A stretch of DNA of 24,242 nucleotides. Source: Methanomicrobiales archaeon. Lineage in GTDB: Archaea; Halobacteriota; Methanomicrobia; Methanomicrobiales; Methanoculleaceae. The DNA lies in NCBI GenBank assembly GCA_012511245.1, contig JAAZGM010000052.1, positions 1 through 24,242 of the forward strand, written 5' to 3'. The notes beneath the pieces were generated by a model. The model ran no database searches and was not told the origin of the DNA. It saw nothing but the letters and a program-made list of their open reading frames with translations. Positions 1 to 7,801 of this stretch are shown here, one piece after another (the first letter of the stretch is position 1; the number at the start of each line of letters is the position of its first letter). A program made the translations under genes and the position numbers.

Positions 1-12
1 CCGCCATCCCCC

Positions 13-1422
13 CTACATCGCCGGGGCTGCGTGGAGAGGCTTCTCCTCTTCCTCCTCCTTAACCAGCGGGTAGTTCGCCGCCTCCCACCCGATGGTGCCG
101 CCGAGCAGGTTTGTGACGTTCGTAAACCCGTGCCGCTCAAGGATACTTGCCGCGATGCTCCCCTTGAAACCGGAATCACAGTGGACGACGATCTGCTTAT
201 CCTCCGGGACCTCCGCAAGGTGCTCCTCAATATGCCCGACGTAGATGTGGTGGGAACCCGGGATGTGGCCGATCTCCTCACGGTTGTTGATATCCCGGGT
301 ATCGAGGATGTAGATCGATGGATCGCCCAGGTGCTCCGCAAGATCGGGGGGCGACCAGGTGCAGGTCATCCGGACTCTCTCGCCCTGCTCGTACCAGGCC
401 GGAAACCCTTCTCCGAGATACCCTGAGATGTTGTCGTAGCCGAGCCGGATGAAGTGGCGCCTCACGGAGTCCAGATCCAGGTTAAAGTCATCCACGAGGA
501 CGATCGGATCCTCATAGTTCAGGTAGTAGCCCATGAAGAGGGGGAGGCCGTTACGCCAGATGTTGAGGGTCTTCGGGATATGGCCGCCGGCAAAACTCGT
601 CGGCGACCGGATATCGACGATCTGCACTTTCACGTCCAGGAACGAGTGGATCTCCCGCGCCGAATATGCCTGAAGGTGCGGCAGGTTGTAGATCAGGGGC
701 GGCCCTTCCCGGTTGAGCATACGCATCATCGCAAAATACGGCGGTTCGTAGAGTTTCTCGTTCATCTTGTACTCGACGAACTCCTCCCGCCCCATCGAGA
801 GAAGCGGGGTCGTCGCCTTCTCATACCCGATCGTCGTATACTCCCGGTCGCTGATATCTCCGCCGCAGACAGACCCCGCACCGTGGGCGGGAGAGACGAT
901 CACGCCGTCGGGGAGGGAGAGGATCTTCTCGTGCAGGCTGGTGTAGAGCATATCCGACATCTCCCGCCGCCTATCCGCACCGGCAAGATCGGTCCTCCCG
1001 ACGTCGCCCGCAAAGAGCGCGTCACCGGTGAAGATCATCAGCGGATCGTCGGAGACCGACCGGTCGCGGAGCAGGAGCGATATGCTCTCGATGGTATGCC
1101 CGGGCGTCTCCAGGACCTCGAGCTCGAGCGGGCCGAAACGAAATGACTCCTCCTCACGGACGGGGATGCCGAACCCGAACGCCTCCCGCGCCCCGTGCAG
1201 GATCTCCGCTCCGGTCAGCCGGGCGAGGTCCCGGGAGCCGATGACGTAATCCTCGTTCTTGTGCGTCTCAAATATCCGGGTGATCTTCATCTCCCGGCTC
1301 TCGGCGATCTCCGTATAGACCCGGCAGTCCCGCCTCGGATCGATGACCGCCATCTCTCCGCCCGCCCCGATGACGTATGAGTTGTGGGCGAGGATATCGG
1401 ACGTAACCTTCTCAAACAGCAT
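13..1422 (-). CDS. MBL-fold hydrolase fused to two rhodanese domains (persulfide dioxygenase/CstB-like)
   Basis: The 469-residue protein has an N-terminal metallo-beta-lactamase fold (about 1-220) and two rhodanese domains (about 250-345 and 355-455). The architecture matches ETHE1/CstB-type proteins, which handle persulfide sulfur in the cytoplasm. Later metal-site elements are present (TPGH to H109, TGD to D134, SPAH to H180). The canonical HxHxDH motif is altered to H54-K-N56-E-D58-Y59, so two usual histidines are missing. The first rhodanese domain has an Asp-rich loop (about 310-316) where the catalytic Cys should be; the second keeps it (C415 in HCDSGFKG). The start is supported by GGGAGATGA about 8 nt upstream. 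The C-terminus ends in a Glu-rich tail. The fold is clear; the exact reaction is uncertain because of the altered metal motif. Confidence 0.85.
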   Translation of the reverse strand: MLFEKVTSDILAHNSYVIGAGGEMAVIDPRRDCRVYTEIAESREMKITRIFETHKNEDYVIGSRDLARLTGAEILHGAREAFGFGIPVREEESFRFGPLELEVLETPGHTIESISLLLRDRSVSDDPLMIFTGDALFAGDVGRTDLAGADRRREMSDMLYTSLHEKILSLPDGVIVSPAHGAGSVCGGDISDREYTTIGYEKATTPLLSMGREEFVEYKMNEKLYEPPYFAMMRMLNREGPPLIYNLPHLQAYSAREIHSFLDVKVQIVDIRSPTSFAGGHIPKTLNIWRNGLPLFMGYYLNYEDPIVLVDDFNLDLDSVRRHFIRLGYDNISGYLGEGFPAWYEQGERVRMTCTWSPPDLAEHLGDPSIYILDTRDINNREEIGHIPGSHHIYVGHIEEHLAEVPEDKQIVVHCDSGFKGSIAASILERHGFTNVTNLLGGTIGWEAANYPLVKEEEEEKPLHAAPAM

Positions 1423-1480
1423 CCGTAACTCATCTCCCGGGTGATGAAACCCCCTGGATGCGCCGGGATGTGGGAGTGGT

Positions 1481-1490
1481 GTATAAAAGG
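1481..1490 (-). promoter_or_regulatory. TATA box for the MBL/rhodanese gene
   Basis: On the minus strand this reads CCTTTTATAC, close to the archaeal box A. It lies in the 96-bp gap after the acyl-CoA synthetase gene and predicts transcription from about 1458. That leaves a leader of roughly 36 nt which includes the Shine-Dalgarno site, so the gene probably has its own promoter. Confidence 0.45.
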
Positions 1491-1518
1491 GTTGCGGGAG
1501 CCGGAGAGGAGACGACCG

Positions 1519-3615
1519 TCACGACCGGTCGACGGGACACCGGTCGGCGCGGGGCGGGCGGAACGTATCGTCCGGGCGGGCGGTCCTGACCGCAAGGATG
1601 CTCCCCACCGCCTTGAACGCATCTTCAAGCTCGGAGAAGTTCGGGACCCGGCAACTCCGGAGGATCCGGATACCGCTTCGCATGCTGTCGCCGCCGAGCA
1701 CACAGCCCACCACCATCTTCTCGGTGTTGCGGGAGAATCGGACGATCTCGTTTGCAACATGCGCCGGGTCGACGAGGGTGGTCGGCACGGCGATCACGAA
1801 CGCTATATCCCAGAACTCCTGGTGGCGGATCAAAACGTCGAAGAGGGCGGCAAACCGGGCGGCATCGGCATCCCCGATGATGTCCATGGGATTTGCGTGG
1901 TTCCAGAACGGCGGGAGGAAGGCGTTGAGCTCGCGGAGGACGTCCTCGGGAAGGTCGGCCATATGGACACCGTGTGCCTCGGCGTAATCGGAGGCGAGGA
2001 CGGCAAACCCTCCCGCACTGGTGATGACGATGGCACGGTTCCCGCGCGGATACCCTTCGGACGCCAGGAGTTCTGCGAGGTTGAAGGCGTCCCGCAGGCT
2101 CCGGGCCACGACCACCCCTGCCTGCCGGAGCGCCGCAACGTATACGTCGTAACTCCCGGAGAGCGATCCTGTGTGGGACGACGCCGCCGCCCTGCCCTTC
2201 TGCGACGACCCCGACTTCACCGCCACGACCGGTTTTCCCCGGGCAACCTCACTGACGATCTGCATGAACCTGCGCCCATCCTGGATCTCCTCGACATACA
2301 GGGTGATCGCACGGGTCTCCTCATCCTGCCCGGCAAACTGGAGGAAGTGCTCAAACCCGAGATCCGCCTGGTTGCCGACGCTGATGACGGTCGAGAACCC
2401 GAACTCCTCCGGGATGCTCCAGTCGACGACGGTGGTGATGATCGCGCCGCTCTGGGATATGAAAGCGACATCCCCCGCTCTCGGGGAGACGGGATCGAAC
2501 GTGGCGTTGATCCACTGGTGCGGCATCATGATCCCGAGGCAGTTAGGGCCGATGATCCGGATATCGTATCTGCGCGCGATGTTCATGACCTCCTCTTCGA
2601 GATCCGCGCCGGCGCCGCCGATCTCACGGAACCCGGCGGTGACGATGACGGCGAGCCGGACGCCCTTCCTCCCGCACTCCTCCATCACCGCAGGGACGAG
2701 ACGGGCGGGCACGGCGACGACCGCCCAGTCGACCGGGCCGGGGATATCAGAGACGGTGGGGTAGGCAACCTTTCCAAAGAGTTCCTTCCGGGACGGGTTG
2801 ACCGGGTAGATATCCCCGGGAAAGGAGAGCAGGTTTCGGAGGAGGGAGTAGCCCACCTTGTTCGGGCTTGCGGAGGCGCCGATCACGGCGATGGATCCGG
2901 GGTAAAATATCCCGGGCGGCACCCGGATACCGGGGCGGACAACCTCGTCCTCGACGGCATCCCCGGTGATGATCCGCGCATCGACGACGCTCGCGCCCTG
3001 TTCGTAGAGGATGACCGGATTCAGGTCGAACTCGCGGATACCGGGATCCCCGACAAAGACCCGCGCCACCTTTGCGATGATCCGGGCGAGCGCCTCTTCG
3101 TCCTTTGGAGGCTCTCCCCGGTATCCCCGGATGAGGCGGTATCCATCGATCTCACGGATCATGGCGCGGATATCATCCTCGGTCACGGGCAGCACCCGGA
3201 TAGAGATGTCCGCAAGGAGTTCCACCAGCTTCCCGCCAAGACCGAACGTTATGATCTTCCCAAACGATGGATCGGTCTTCCCGCCGATCAGCACCTCGAG
3301 CCCCGCGGGCATCTGTTTCTCGACGATGATCCCGGTGATCGTCGCCTCCGGGGCACGGGCGGCGGCGTTCTGCATGATCGTCCGGAACGCTTCTTCGACC
3401 AACCCGGGGCTCGCTATCCCGGTGACGACCCCGCCGACGTCGCTTTTGTGGACGATCTCGGGGGAGACGACCTTCATGACAACGGGGTAACCTATCCCGT
3501 CGGCGGCCGCCCGGGCATCGGAGGCGCTGGTGGCAAGGTGATGGGGCGGTACGGGTATCCCGTGCGACTCGAGCAGGCGGTATCCCTCAGATTCGGTTAA
3601 CATCCTCTCCGGCAT
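1519..3615 (-). CDS. ADP-forming acetate/acyl-CoA ligase, fused beta-alpha subunits
   Basis: The 698-residue protein is an NDP-forming acyl-CoA synthetase (ACD, acetyl-CoA + ADP + Pi to acetate + ATP + CoA, or a related acid). Residues 1-225 form the ATP-grasp (beta) domain, with VMKVVSPEIVHKSDVGGV near 46-63 and FDLNPV near 196-201. Residues 235-360 form the CoA-binding Rossmann domain (VIGASASPNKVG). Residues 375-690 form the ligase domain, with catalytic H481 in ASSHTGS, the residue phosphorylated in this family. The beta half precedes the alpha half, opposite to the alpha-beta fusion I recall for Methanocaldococcus. ATG 3615 is chosen because GAGGT lies 6 nt upstream; ATG 3603 has no properly spaced site. 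The substrate acid cannot be read from sequence. Confidence 0.88.
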   Translation of the reverse strand: MPERMLTESEGYRLLESHGIPVPPHHLATSASDARAAADGIGYPVVMKVVSPEIVHKSDVGGVVTGIASPGLVEEAFRTIMQNAAARAPEATITGIIVEKQMPAGLEVLIGGKTDPSFGKIITFGLGGKLVELLADISIRVLPVTEDDIRAMIREIDGYRLIRGYRGEPPKDEEALARIIAKVARVFVGDPGIREFDLNPVILYEQGASVVDARIITGDAVEDEVVRPGIRVPPGIFYPGSIAVIGASASPNKVGYSLLRNLLSFPGDIYPVNPSRKELFGKVAYPTVSDIPGPVDWAVVAVPARLVPAVMEECGRKGVRLAVIVTAGFREIGGAGADLEEEVMNIARRYDIRIIGPNCLGIMMPHQWINATFDPVSPRAGDVAFISQSGAIITTVVDWSIPEEFGFSTVISVGNQADLGFEHFLQFAGQDEETRAITLYVEEIQDGRRFMQIVSEVARGKPVVAVKSGSSQKGRAAASSHTGSLSGSYDVYVAALRQAGVVVARSLRDAFNLAELLASEGYPRGNRAIVITSAGGFAVLASDYAEAHGVHMADLPEDVLRELNAFLPPFWNHANPMDIIGDADAARFAALFDVLIRHQEFWDIAFVIAVPTTLVDPAHVANEIVRFSRNTEKMVVGCVLGGDSMRSGIRILRSCRVPNFSELEDAFKAVGSILAVRTARPDDTFRPPRADRCPVDRS

Positions 3616-3664
3616 CTCTCTACCTCTCTTGTAAATGTGGAGTTCACGCAGCTGGCATCCCTCT

Positions 3665-3681
3665 TCAAGAATTGTTCTTGA
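3665..3681. promoter_or_regulatory. 17-bp perfect palindrome upstream of the acyl-CoA synthetase gene
   Basis: TCAAGAATTGTTCTTGA has 7-bp arms around a 3-bp centre. It sits 50-66 bp upstream of the start at 3615, close to the expected transcription start if the weak minus-strand TTATCT near 3691-3696 is the box A. It is a good operator candidate; the regulator is unknown. Confidence 0.4.
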
Positions 3682-3767
3682 TGAACCGGAAGATAAGGGT
3701 ATCCAGATCCCGGGAGCTCATCACACGAGGGTGGAGTCTCGAGGGATTATCCAGATATTGGTATACG

Positions 3768-3792
3768 TGTTACGAAATAATATTTCATCACA
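3768..3792. promoter_or_regulatory. 25-bp imperfect palindrome upstream of the ABC importer
   Basis: The core GAAATAATATTTC (3774-3786) is a perfect 6-1-6 palindrome. Outer TGT/ACA and A/T matches extend it to 10 of 12 pairs over 25 bp. It lies about 24 bp upstream of the importer TATA element and 59 bp before its start codon, as expected for a metal- or cofactor-responsive operator. It does not match a DtxR or NikR consensus I know. Confidence 0.45.
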
Positions 3793-3815
3793 TTCAATCG
3801 ACCCTCTTCCGACAG

Positions 3816-3828
3816 GTATAATAATTAA
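3816..3828 (+). promoter_or_regulatory. TATA element for the ABC importer operon
   Basis: GTATAATAATTAA ends 22 bp before the ATG at 3851. No Shine-Dalgarno sequence is seen before that ATG. The spacing is consistent with a leaderless or very short-leader message. Confidence 0.45.
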
Positions 3829-3850
3829 TGCTACACTTATTGGTATCAGT

Positions 3851-5008
3851 ATGAATTCCCCTCGACTACCTGGATCACTCACAGCCGCGCTGCTGGCGGC
3901 CCTCATTGTGCTCATGCTCGCTGCCGGATGCACCGGCACCGGATCAAACCCGTCTGCGGGCGGCGACCAGACAGTAGCAGTCACCGACGGGTTCGGCCGG
4001 ACTGTCACCGTCCCCGCATCCCCTGAGAGCGTCGTCTGCTCAGGATCAGGGTGTCTGCGTTACCTCGTCTACCTGCAGGGGCAGGATCTCGTCATCGGTG
4101 TCGATGATATCGAGAAGAGGGAGAACGCGGTAGAAGGTCGTCCTTACGCCCTCGTCCACGGGGCGAAGTTCAAAACCCTCCCGCTGATCGGCGAGTTCAG
4201 GGGCAAGGACGATCCCGAAAAGATCATCAGTGTCTCCCCCGATGTCATCTTCAAGACCGGTTTAACCGGGTCGGCATATGGGACGAGTGCCGACGATGCC
4301 GATAAACTTCAGGCAAAGACCGGCATCCCGGTCGTGGCCTTCCCCTCCGGGTCGCTCCGAAACGACGCCGAGAAAGCCGAGATGTACGCCGGCCTTCGCG
4401 TGATGGGCGAGGTCATCGGGAACGAGGACAGAGCAGAAGAGGTGATCGCCTACATCGAGGATACGATGGCCGACCTTGAACGCCGGACCGGCGACATCCC
4501 TGAGGCGGAGCAGAAGCGCGTCTACATCGGTGGCGTCTCCTCCGCAGGTGCACACGGGATCATATCCACCGAACCCGCCTACCCGCCGTTCCTCTGGGTG
4601 CATGCAAAGAACACCGCAACCGGACTCGGCACGGATCACGCCGATGTCGCAAAAGAGGCGCTCGTCAACTGGGACCCTGAGTATATATTCGTTGATCTCG
4701 GCACCCTTCAGCTCGACGGTAAAGGAGCAGTCGGGGAGTTGAAGAACGACGCAGCACTGAAAGGCCTCTCTGCGGTGAAGAACGGCCAGGTCTACGGCGT
4801 CCTCCCGTACAACTACTACTCAACGAACTACGAGGTCATACTCGGCAACGCCTACTTCGTCGGAAAGACCCTCTATCCCGACCGATTCGCCGACGTCGAC
4901 CCGGTGGAGAAGGCAAACGAGATCTACACCTTCTTCGTTGGGAAACCGGTCTTTGGTGACTTAAACGGCCAGCATGAGAACCTCGGATTCGCAAAGATCC
5001 AGTTGTAG
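3851..5008 (+). CDS. ABC importer substrate-binding lipoprotein (FecB/BtuF-type)
   Basis: The 385-residue protein has a signal peptide with hydrophobic core (about 8-25) and lipobox LAAG-C27, so it is probably lipid-anchored outside the cell membrane. It then shows the bilobed periplasmic-binding-protein type 2 pattern of iron-siderophore and cobalamin receptors: VTDGFGRTVTVPASPESVV (about 44-62), a central SPDVIF segment and WDPEYIFVDLG in the C-terminal lobe. ATG 3851 is preferred over upstream in-frame starts because it places the signal peptide at the N-terminus and fits the TATA element. It is first in an operon with the permease (45-bp gap) and ATPase. The ligand (Fe complex, corrinoid, or Co/Ni chelate) is not determined; C63 and C68 near the ligand-lobe start are notable. 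Confidence 0.85.
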   Translation: MNSPRLPGSLTAALLAALIVLMLAAGCTGTGSNPSAGGDQTVAVTDGFGRTVTVPASPESVVCSGSGCLRYLVYLQGQDLVIGVDDIEKRENAVEGRPYALVHGAKFKTLPLIGEFRGKDDPEKIISVSPDVIFKTGLTGSAYGTSADDADKLQAKTGIPVVAFPSGSLRNDAEKAEMYAGLRVMGEVIGNEDRAEEVIAYIEDTMADLERRTGDIPEAEQKRVYIGGVSSAGAHGIISTEPAYPPFLWVHAKNTATGLGTDHADVAKEALVNWDPEYIFVDLGTLQLDGKGAVGELKNDAALKGLSAVKNGQVYGVLPYNYYSTNYEVILGNAYFVGKTLYPDRFADVDPVEKANEIYTFFVGKPVFGDLNGQHENLGFAKIQL

Positions 5009-5053
5009 GCAGGGTAAGGAGATTCTGAACACAGAATAGGAGCGTGTAAGGAG

Positions 5054-6172
5054 ATGCACTTTGCGGACGGGGTCATCCCCGAAGATTACCTGGGGTACGT
5101 GCGGAATAAGTACCTCTGGATCCTCGGAGGAATCATCCTCCTCTTCTTCCTCCTGATAGTATCCATATCGGTCGGTGCGGCAGGAATCCCTCTCTACGAT
5201 GTCTTCCTCTCCATCATACACGGCACGGTCGACCGGGTCTCCGCGCTCCTGCACCTCACCACGGTCTCAACCGAGAACCTCTCCAGCGTCGACCGGATCG
5301 TCTGGAACATCCGCCTCCCGCAGGCGCTCGCCGCGATCACCGCGGGCGTAGGGCTCTCGATAGCCGGGGTTGCGATGCAGTCGATCCTCCGTAACCCTCT
5401 CGCGTCACCGTTCACGCTCGGTATATCGAACGCCGGGGCGTTCGGGGCGGCGGTCTCGGTCATCCTCCTCGGCACGGGGCAGATGCATTCATCGGTCGCC
5501 AACGCCGTCACCCTGAACAACCCCTACATGACGACGATCGTGGCGTTCATCTTCTGCCTCCTTGCCACCGCCATCATCCTGATCATCTCCCGGGTCTGCG
5601 GGGCATCACCGGAGGTGATGATCCTCGCCGGTGTCGCCATATCATCCCTCTTCACGGCGGGAACGATGTTTCTGCAGTATTTCGCGAGCGACACCCAGCT
5701 CGCCGCGGTCGTCTTCTGGACGTTCGGCGACGTGAGTCGGGCAGGATGGCAGGAACTCGGGATCATGGTCGCCGTCGTCACAGGAGCAGCCCTCTACTTC
5801 ATCATGAATCGCTGGAACTACAACGCCATCGATGCCGGTGATGAGACCGCAAAGGGGCTTGGCGTCAACGTTGATGCGATCCGAAACGTCGGTATGGTCG
5901 TTGCAGCGCTCGTCTCCGCCGTGATCGTCTCGTTCCTCGGGGTCATCGGGTTCGTGGGGCTCGTCTGCCCGCATATGGTGAGAAGGCTCATCGGCGACGA
6001 CCAGCGTTTCCTGATACCGGGCTCCTGCGTGATGGGCGGGATCCTCCTCCTCGCCTCGGACACGGTCGCCCGGGTCATCGTAGCGCCCTATGTCCTCCCG
6101 GTTGCTGTGCTCACGGCGTTCCTCGGTGCACCGACGTTCATCTACCTGCTCTTACGGGGGTACCGGCGATGA
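5054..6172 (+). CDS. FecCD/BtuC-type ABC importer permease
   Basis: The 372-residue integral membrane protein has about ten hydrophobic segments. Family hallmarks are RLPQALAAITAGVGLSIAG (about 87-105), RNPLASPFTLGIS (113-125) and the ATPase-contacting GFVGLVCPHMVRRLIG (299-314). It should form the homodimeric channel of the importer. The first 20 residues (MHFADGVIPEDY...) precede the first membrane helix and resemble the N-terminus of CbiM/NikM metal-transport proteins rather than typical FecCD starts. ATG 5054 has GGAG directly abutting it and another AGGAG 11 nt upstream, so the start is not certain; a GTG at 5099 would remove the odd N-terminus. The stop overlaps the ATPase start (ATGA). 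Confidence 0.9.
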   Translation: MHFADGVIPEDYLGYVRNKYLWILGGIILLFFLLIVSISVGAAGIPLYDVFLSIIHGTVDRVSALLHLTTVSTENLSSVDRIVWNIRLPQALAAITAGVGLSIAGVAMQSILRNPLASPFTLGISNAGAFGAAVSVILLGTGQMHSSVANAVTLNNPYMTTIVAFIFCLLATAIILIISRVCGASPEVMILAGVAISSLFTAGTMFLQYFASDTQLAAVVFWTFGDVSRAGWQELGIMVAVVTGAALYFIMNRWNYNAIDAGDETAKGLGVNVDAIRNVGMVVAALVSAVIVSFLGVIGFVGLVCPHMVRRLIGDDQRFLIPGSCVMGGILLLASDTVARVIVAPYVLPVAVLTAFLGAPTFIYLLLRGYRR

Positions 6173-6939
6173 TACTCGACGTCGACGGCGTGGCGTTCAC
6201 CTACCGGAGCGCTCCTGTAATCCAGGATGTCACGTTCGATCTCCGTCCGCACCAGATCCTCGCGATCCTCGGGCCGAACGGCGTCGGGAAGACGACGCTC
6301 CTGAAGTGCATGAACGCTATCCTGCGGCCGAAAGCGGGCTCGATCATGGTCGAGGATCTGGATCTCCTCACCGCGGACCGGATGGAGATCGCACGGAAGA
6401 TGGGCTACGTGTCACAGCGATCCGAAGCAGGCCGGGTAACCGCGTTTGACGCGATCCTCCTCGGCCGCCGACCGCATATCCGGTGGGATGTGACGGAAAC
6501 GGATCTCCGAATCGTCGAAGCAGCGATCAGGATGCTCAACCTTGAGGAACTCTCGCTCCGCTACATCGACGAGATGAGCGGCGGGGAGCTCCAGAAGGTG
6601 AGCATCGCCCGGGCGCTTGTCCAGGAACCGCGGGTCCTCCTCCTCGACGAACCGACGAGCAGCCTCGACCTCAAAAACCAGCTCGACATCCTTGAGATCG
6701 TGAGAGGTGTGGTGACCGACCACGATGTGGCTGCGGTGATGACGATGCACGACCTGAACATGGCACTCCGCTACGCCGACCAATTCATCTTCTTAAAAGG
6801 CGGCGCCATCCATGCCGCAGGGGACTCCGGCGTGGTTACCCCTGAGACCATCAAAGAAGTCTACGGCGTTCCGGTGACGGTCGAGCGCTATAACGGGTTC
6901 CGGGTCGTCGTGCCCCTGACGCCTGAGAGGGGCTCCTGA
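6169..6939 (+). CDS. ABC importer ATP-binding protein (FecE/BtuD-type)
   Basis: The 256-residue nucleotide-binding subunit is complete. Walker A is GPNGVGKT (35-42), the Q-loop is Q83, the signature is SGGEL (137-141), Walker B is VLLLDEP (156-162), the D-loop is SSLD and the switch His is H194. It powers uptake through the preceding permease at the inner face of the membrane. Translation is probably coupled, because its ATG shares bases with the permease TGA. The last 40 residues (TPETIKEVYGVPVTVERYNG) are typical of the iron-complex/cobalamin importer subfamily. A T-rich tract follows 17 bp after the stop, so the operon ends here. Confidence 0.93.
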   Translation: MILDVDGVAFTYRSAPVIQDVTFDLRPHQILAILGPNGVGKTTLLKCMNAILRPKAGSIMVEDLDLLTADRMEIARKMGYVSQRSEAGRVTAFDAILLGRRPHIRWDVTETDLRIVEAAIRMLNLEELSLRYIDEMSGGELQKVSIARALVQEPRVLLLDEPTSSLDLKNQLDILEIVRGVVTDHDVAAVMTMHDLNMALRYADQFIFLKGGAIHAAGDSGVVTPETIKEVYGVPVTVERYNGFRVVVPLTPERGS

Positions 6940-6955
6940 TACCCCCACACCCCCC

Positions 6956-6961
6956 TTTTTT
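6956..6961 (+). terminator. T-tract terminator after the ABC importer operon
   Basis: A run of six T follows a C-rich stretch just after the ATPase stop codon. T-runs of this kind are usual archaeal termination signals. No strong hairpin is present. Confidence 0.5.
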
Positions 6962-6983
6962 GCACCACGTGAATCCACCCGAT

Positions 6984-6993
6984 AACCTATAAG
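6984..6993 (+). promoter_or_regulatory. TATA box for the DUF1622 gene
   Basis: AACCTATAAG is centred about 33 bp before the ATG at 7021. It predicts a leader of only about 6 nt, and no Shine-Dalgarno sequence is present. Confidence 0.4.
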
Positions 6994-7020
6994 TCCGCCG
7001 TCGCCGATACGCGCGGCGGC

Positions 7021-7353
7021 ATGGTACTCGAGACGTTCTTCGGGATCGCCGGGACTGTCCTCGGGACGTTCGGATCGCTCTTCATCCTTTACGGGGCAGC
7101 GATCGCCATCGTCGAGCTCCTCGGGCGGGAGATGCGTATACGGGAACGGAGTTACCGTGACATACGGGGCGTGTTCACCATACGCATCCTGATCGGCCTC
7201 GAGTTCTTTGTCGCTGCCGATGTCCTGAAGACGATCCTTGAACCGACCCTCCAGGATCTCGCCGTTCTCGGATCGCTCGTCACGATCAGGACGGTCGTGA
7301 GTTATTTCCTCGGAAAAGAGGTGAGCGAGCCTCTGGTAGAAGAGAAGAGATGA
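7021..7353 (+). CDS. DUF1622 family small membrane protein
   Basis: The 110-residue protein has a long N-terminal hydrophobic segment (about 5-34), a basic loop (EMRIRERSYRDIRG) and two further hydrophobic segments (about 52-70 and 78-97). The pattern IGLEFFVAADVLKTIL...PTLQDLAVLGSLVTIRTVVSYFLGKE is what I associate with DUF1622, a widespread membrane family of unknown function. It has its own short-leader promoter after the importer terminator and converges on the Nudix gene with a 15-bp gap. No function is assigned. Confidence 0.75.
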   Translation: MVLETFFGIAGTVLGTFGSLFILYGAAIAIVELLGREMRIRERSYRDIRGVFTIRILIGLEFFVAADVLKTILEPTLQDLAVLGSLVTIRTVVSYFLGKEVSEPLVEEKR

Positions 7354-7368
7354 GGCGGACGGGAGGGT

Positions 7369-7794
7369 CTACAACGGATTCTTGAGCGCCGCCAGGTGCT
7401 TGTGGGCCTCATCGACGATTTTTCGTGAGTTCCCGAACGTTATCTGTTGTAACGCTTCATTGTACGGAAGCCACCGGTAGGCGACATGCTCATCTGAGAG
7501 TGTCACCCTCTCCTCCGGCGTCTCGATCAGGTAGTAGACGACCTCTTTGTAGACCGTATGCGCCCGGCGCTGGAAGAAGTAGTGGACCACCTCGCGAAAC
7601 CCGGGGATGAACTCTGCGCGGGTGATCCCGGTCTCCTCCTCAAGTTCCCGAAGCACCGTCTCCTTCTCGCTCTCGCCGCGCTCCCCATGCCCCTTCACGA
7701 GGTCCCAGTGGCCGGCCCCGTACTGGAGGATGAGATACTGGAGATCCGTATCCCGCCGGACGACAACCGCCCCACATGACCGTTCTTTTGCCAT
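7369..7794 (-). CDS. Nudix hydrolase (Ap4A hydrolase-like)
   Basis: The 141-residue protein has an exact Nudix box, G35-x5-E41-x7-REL-EEETGI57, which binds divalent metal and hydrolyses a nucleoside diphosphate linked to another group. The N-terminal MAKERSCGAVVVRR and WDLVKGHGERGES resemble small bis(5'-nucleosyl)-tetraphosphatases, but substrate prediction in this superfamily is weak. ATG 7794 is chosen over the longer in-frame start (7866), which would overlap the glycosylase gene and add a low-complexity N-terminus. The ATG lies 7 nt after the glycosylase stop, so the two are probably one transcript, a reasonable pairing of nucleotide clean-up with DNA repair. Confidence 0.85.
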   Translation of the reverse strand: MAKERSCGAVVVRRDTDLQYLILQYGAGHWDLVKGHGERGESEKETVLRELEEETGITRAEFIPGFREVVHYFFQRRAHTVYKEVVYYLIETPEERVTLSDEHVAYRWLPYNEALQQITFGNSRKIVDEAHKHLAALKNPL

Positions 7795-7801
7795 GAATTG
7801 T

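Noticed and set aside
1441..3600. A 719-codon open frame on the plus strand
   Set aside because: It lies opposite the acyl-CoA synthetase gene, is rich in Arg, Asp and Gly without recognisable motifs, and is explained as an antisense shadow of GC-rich codon use.
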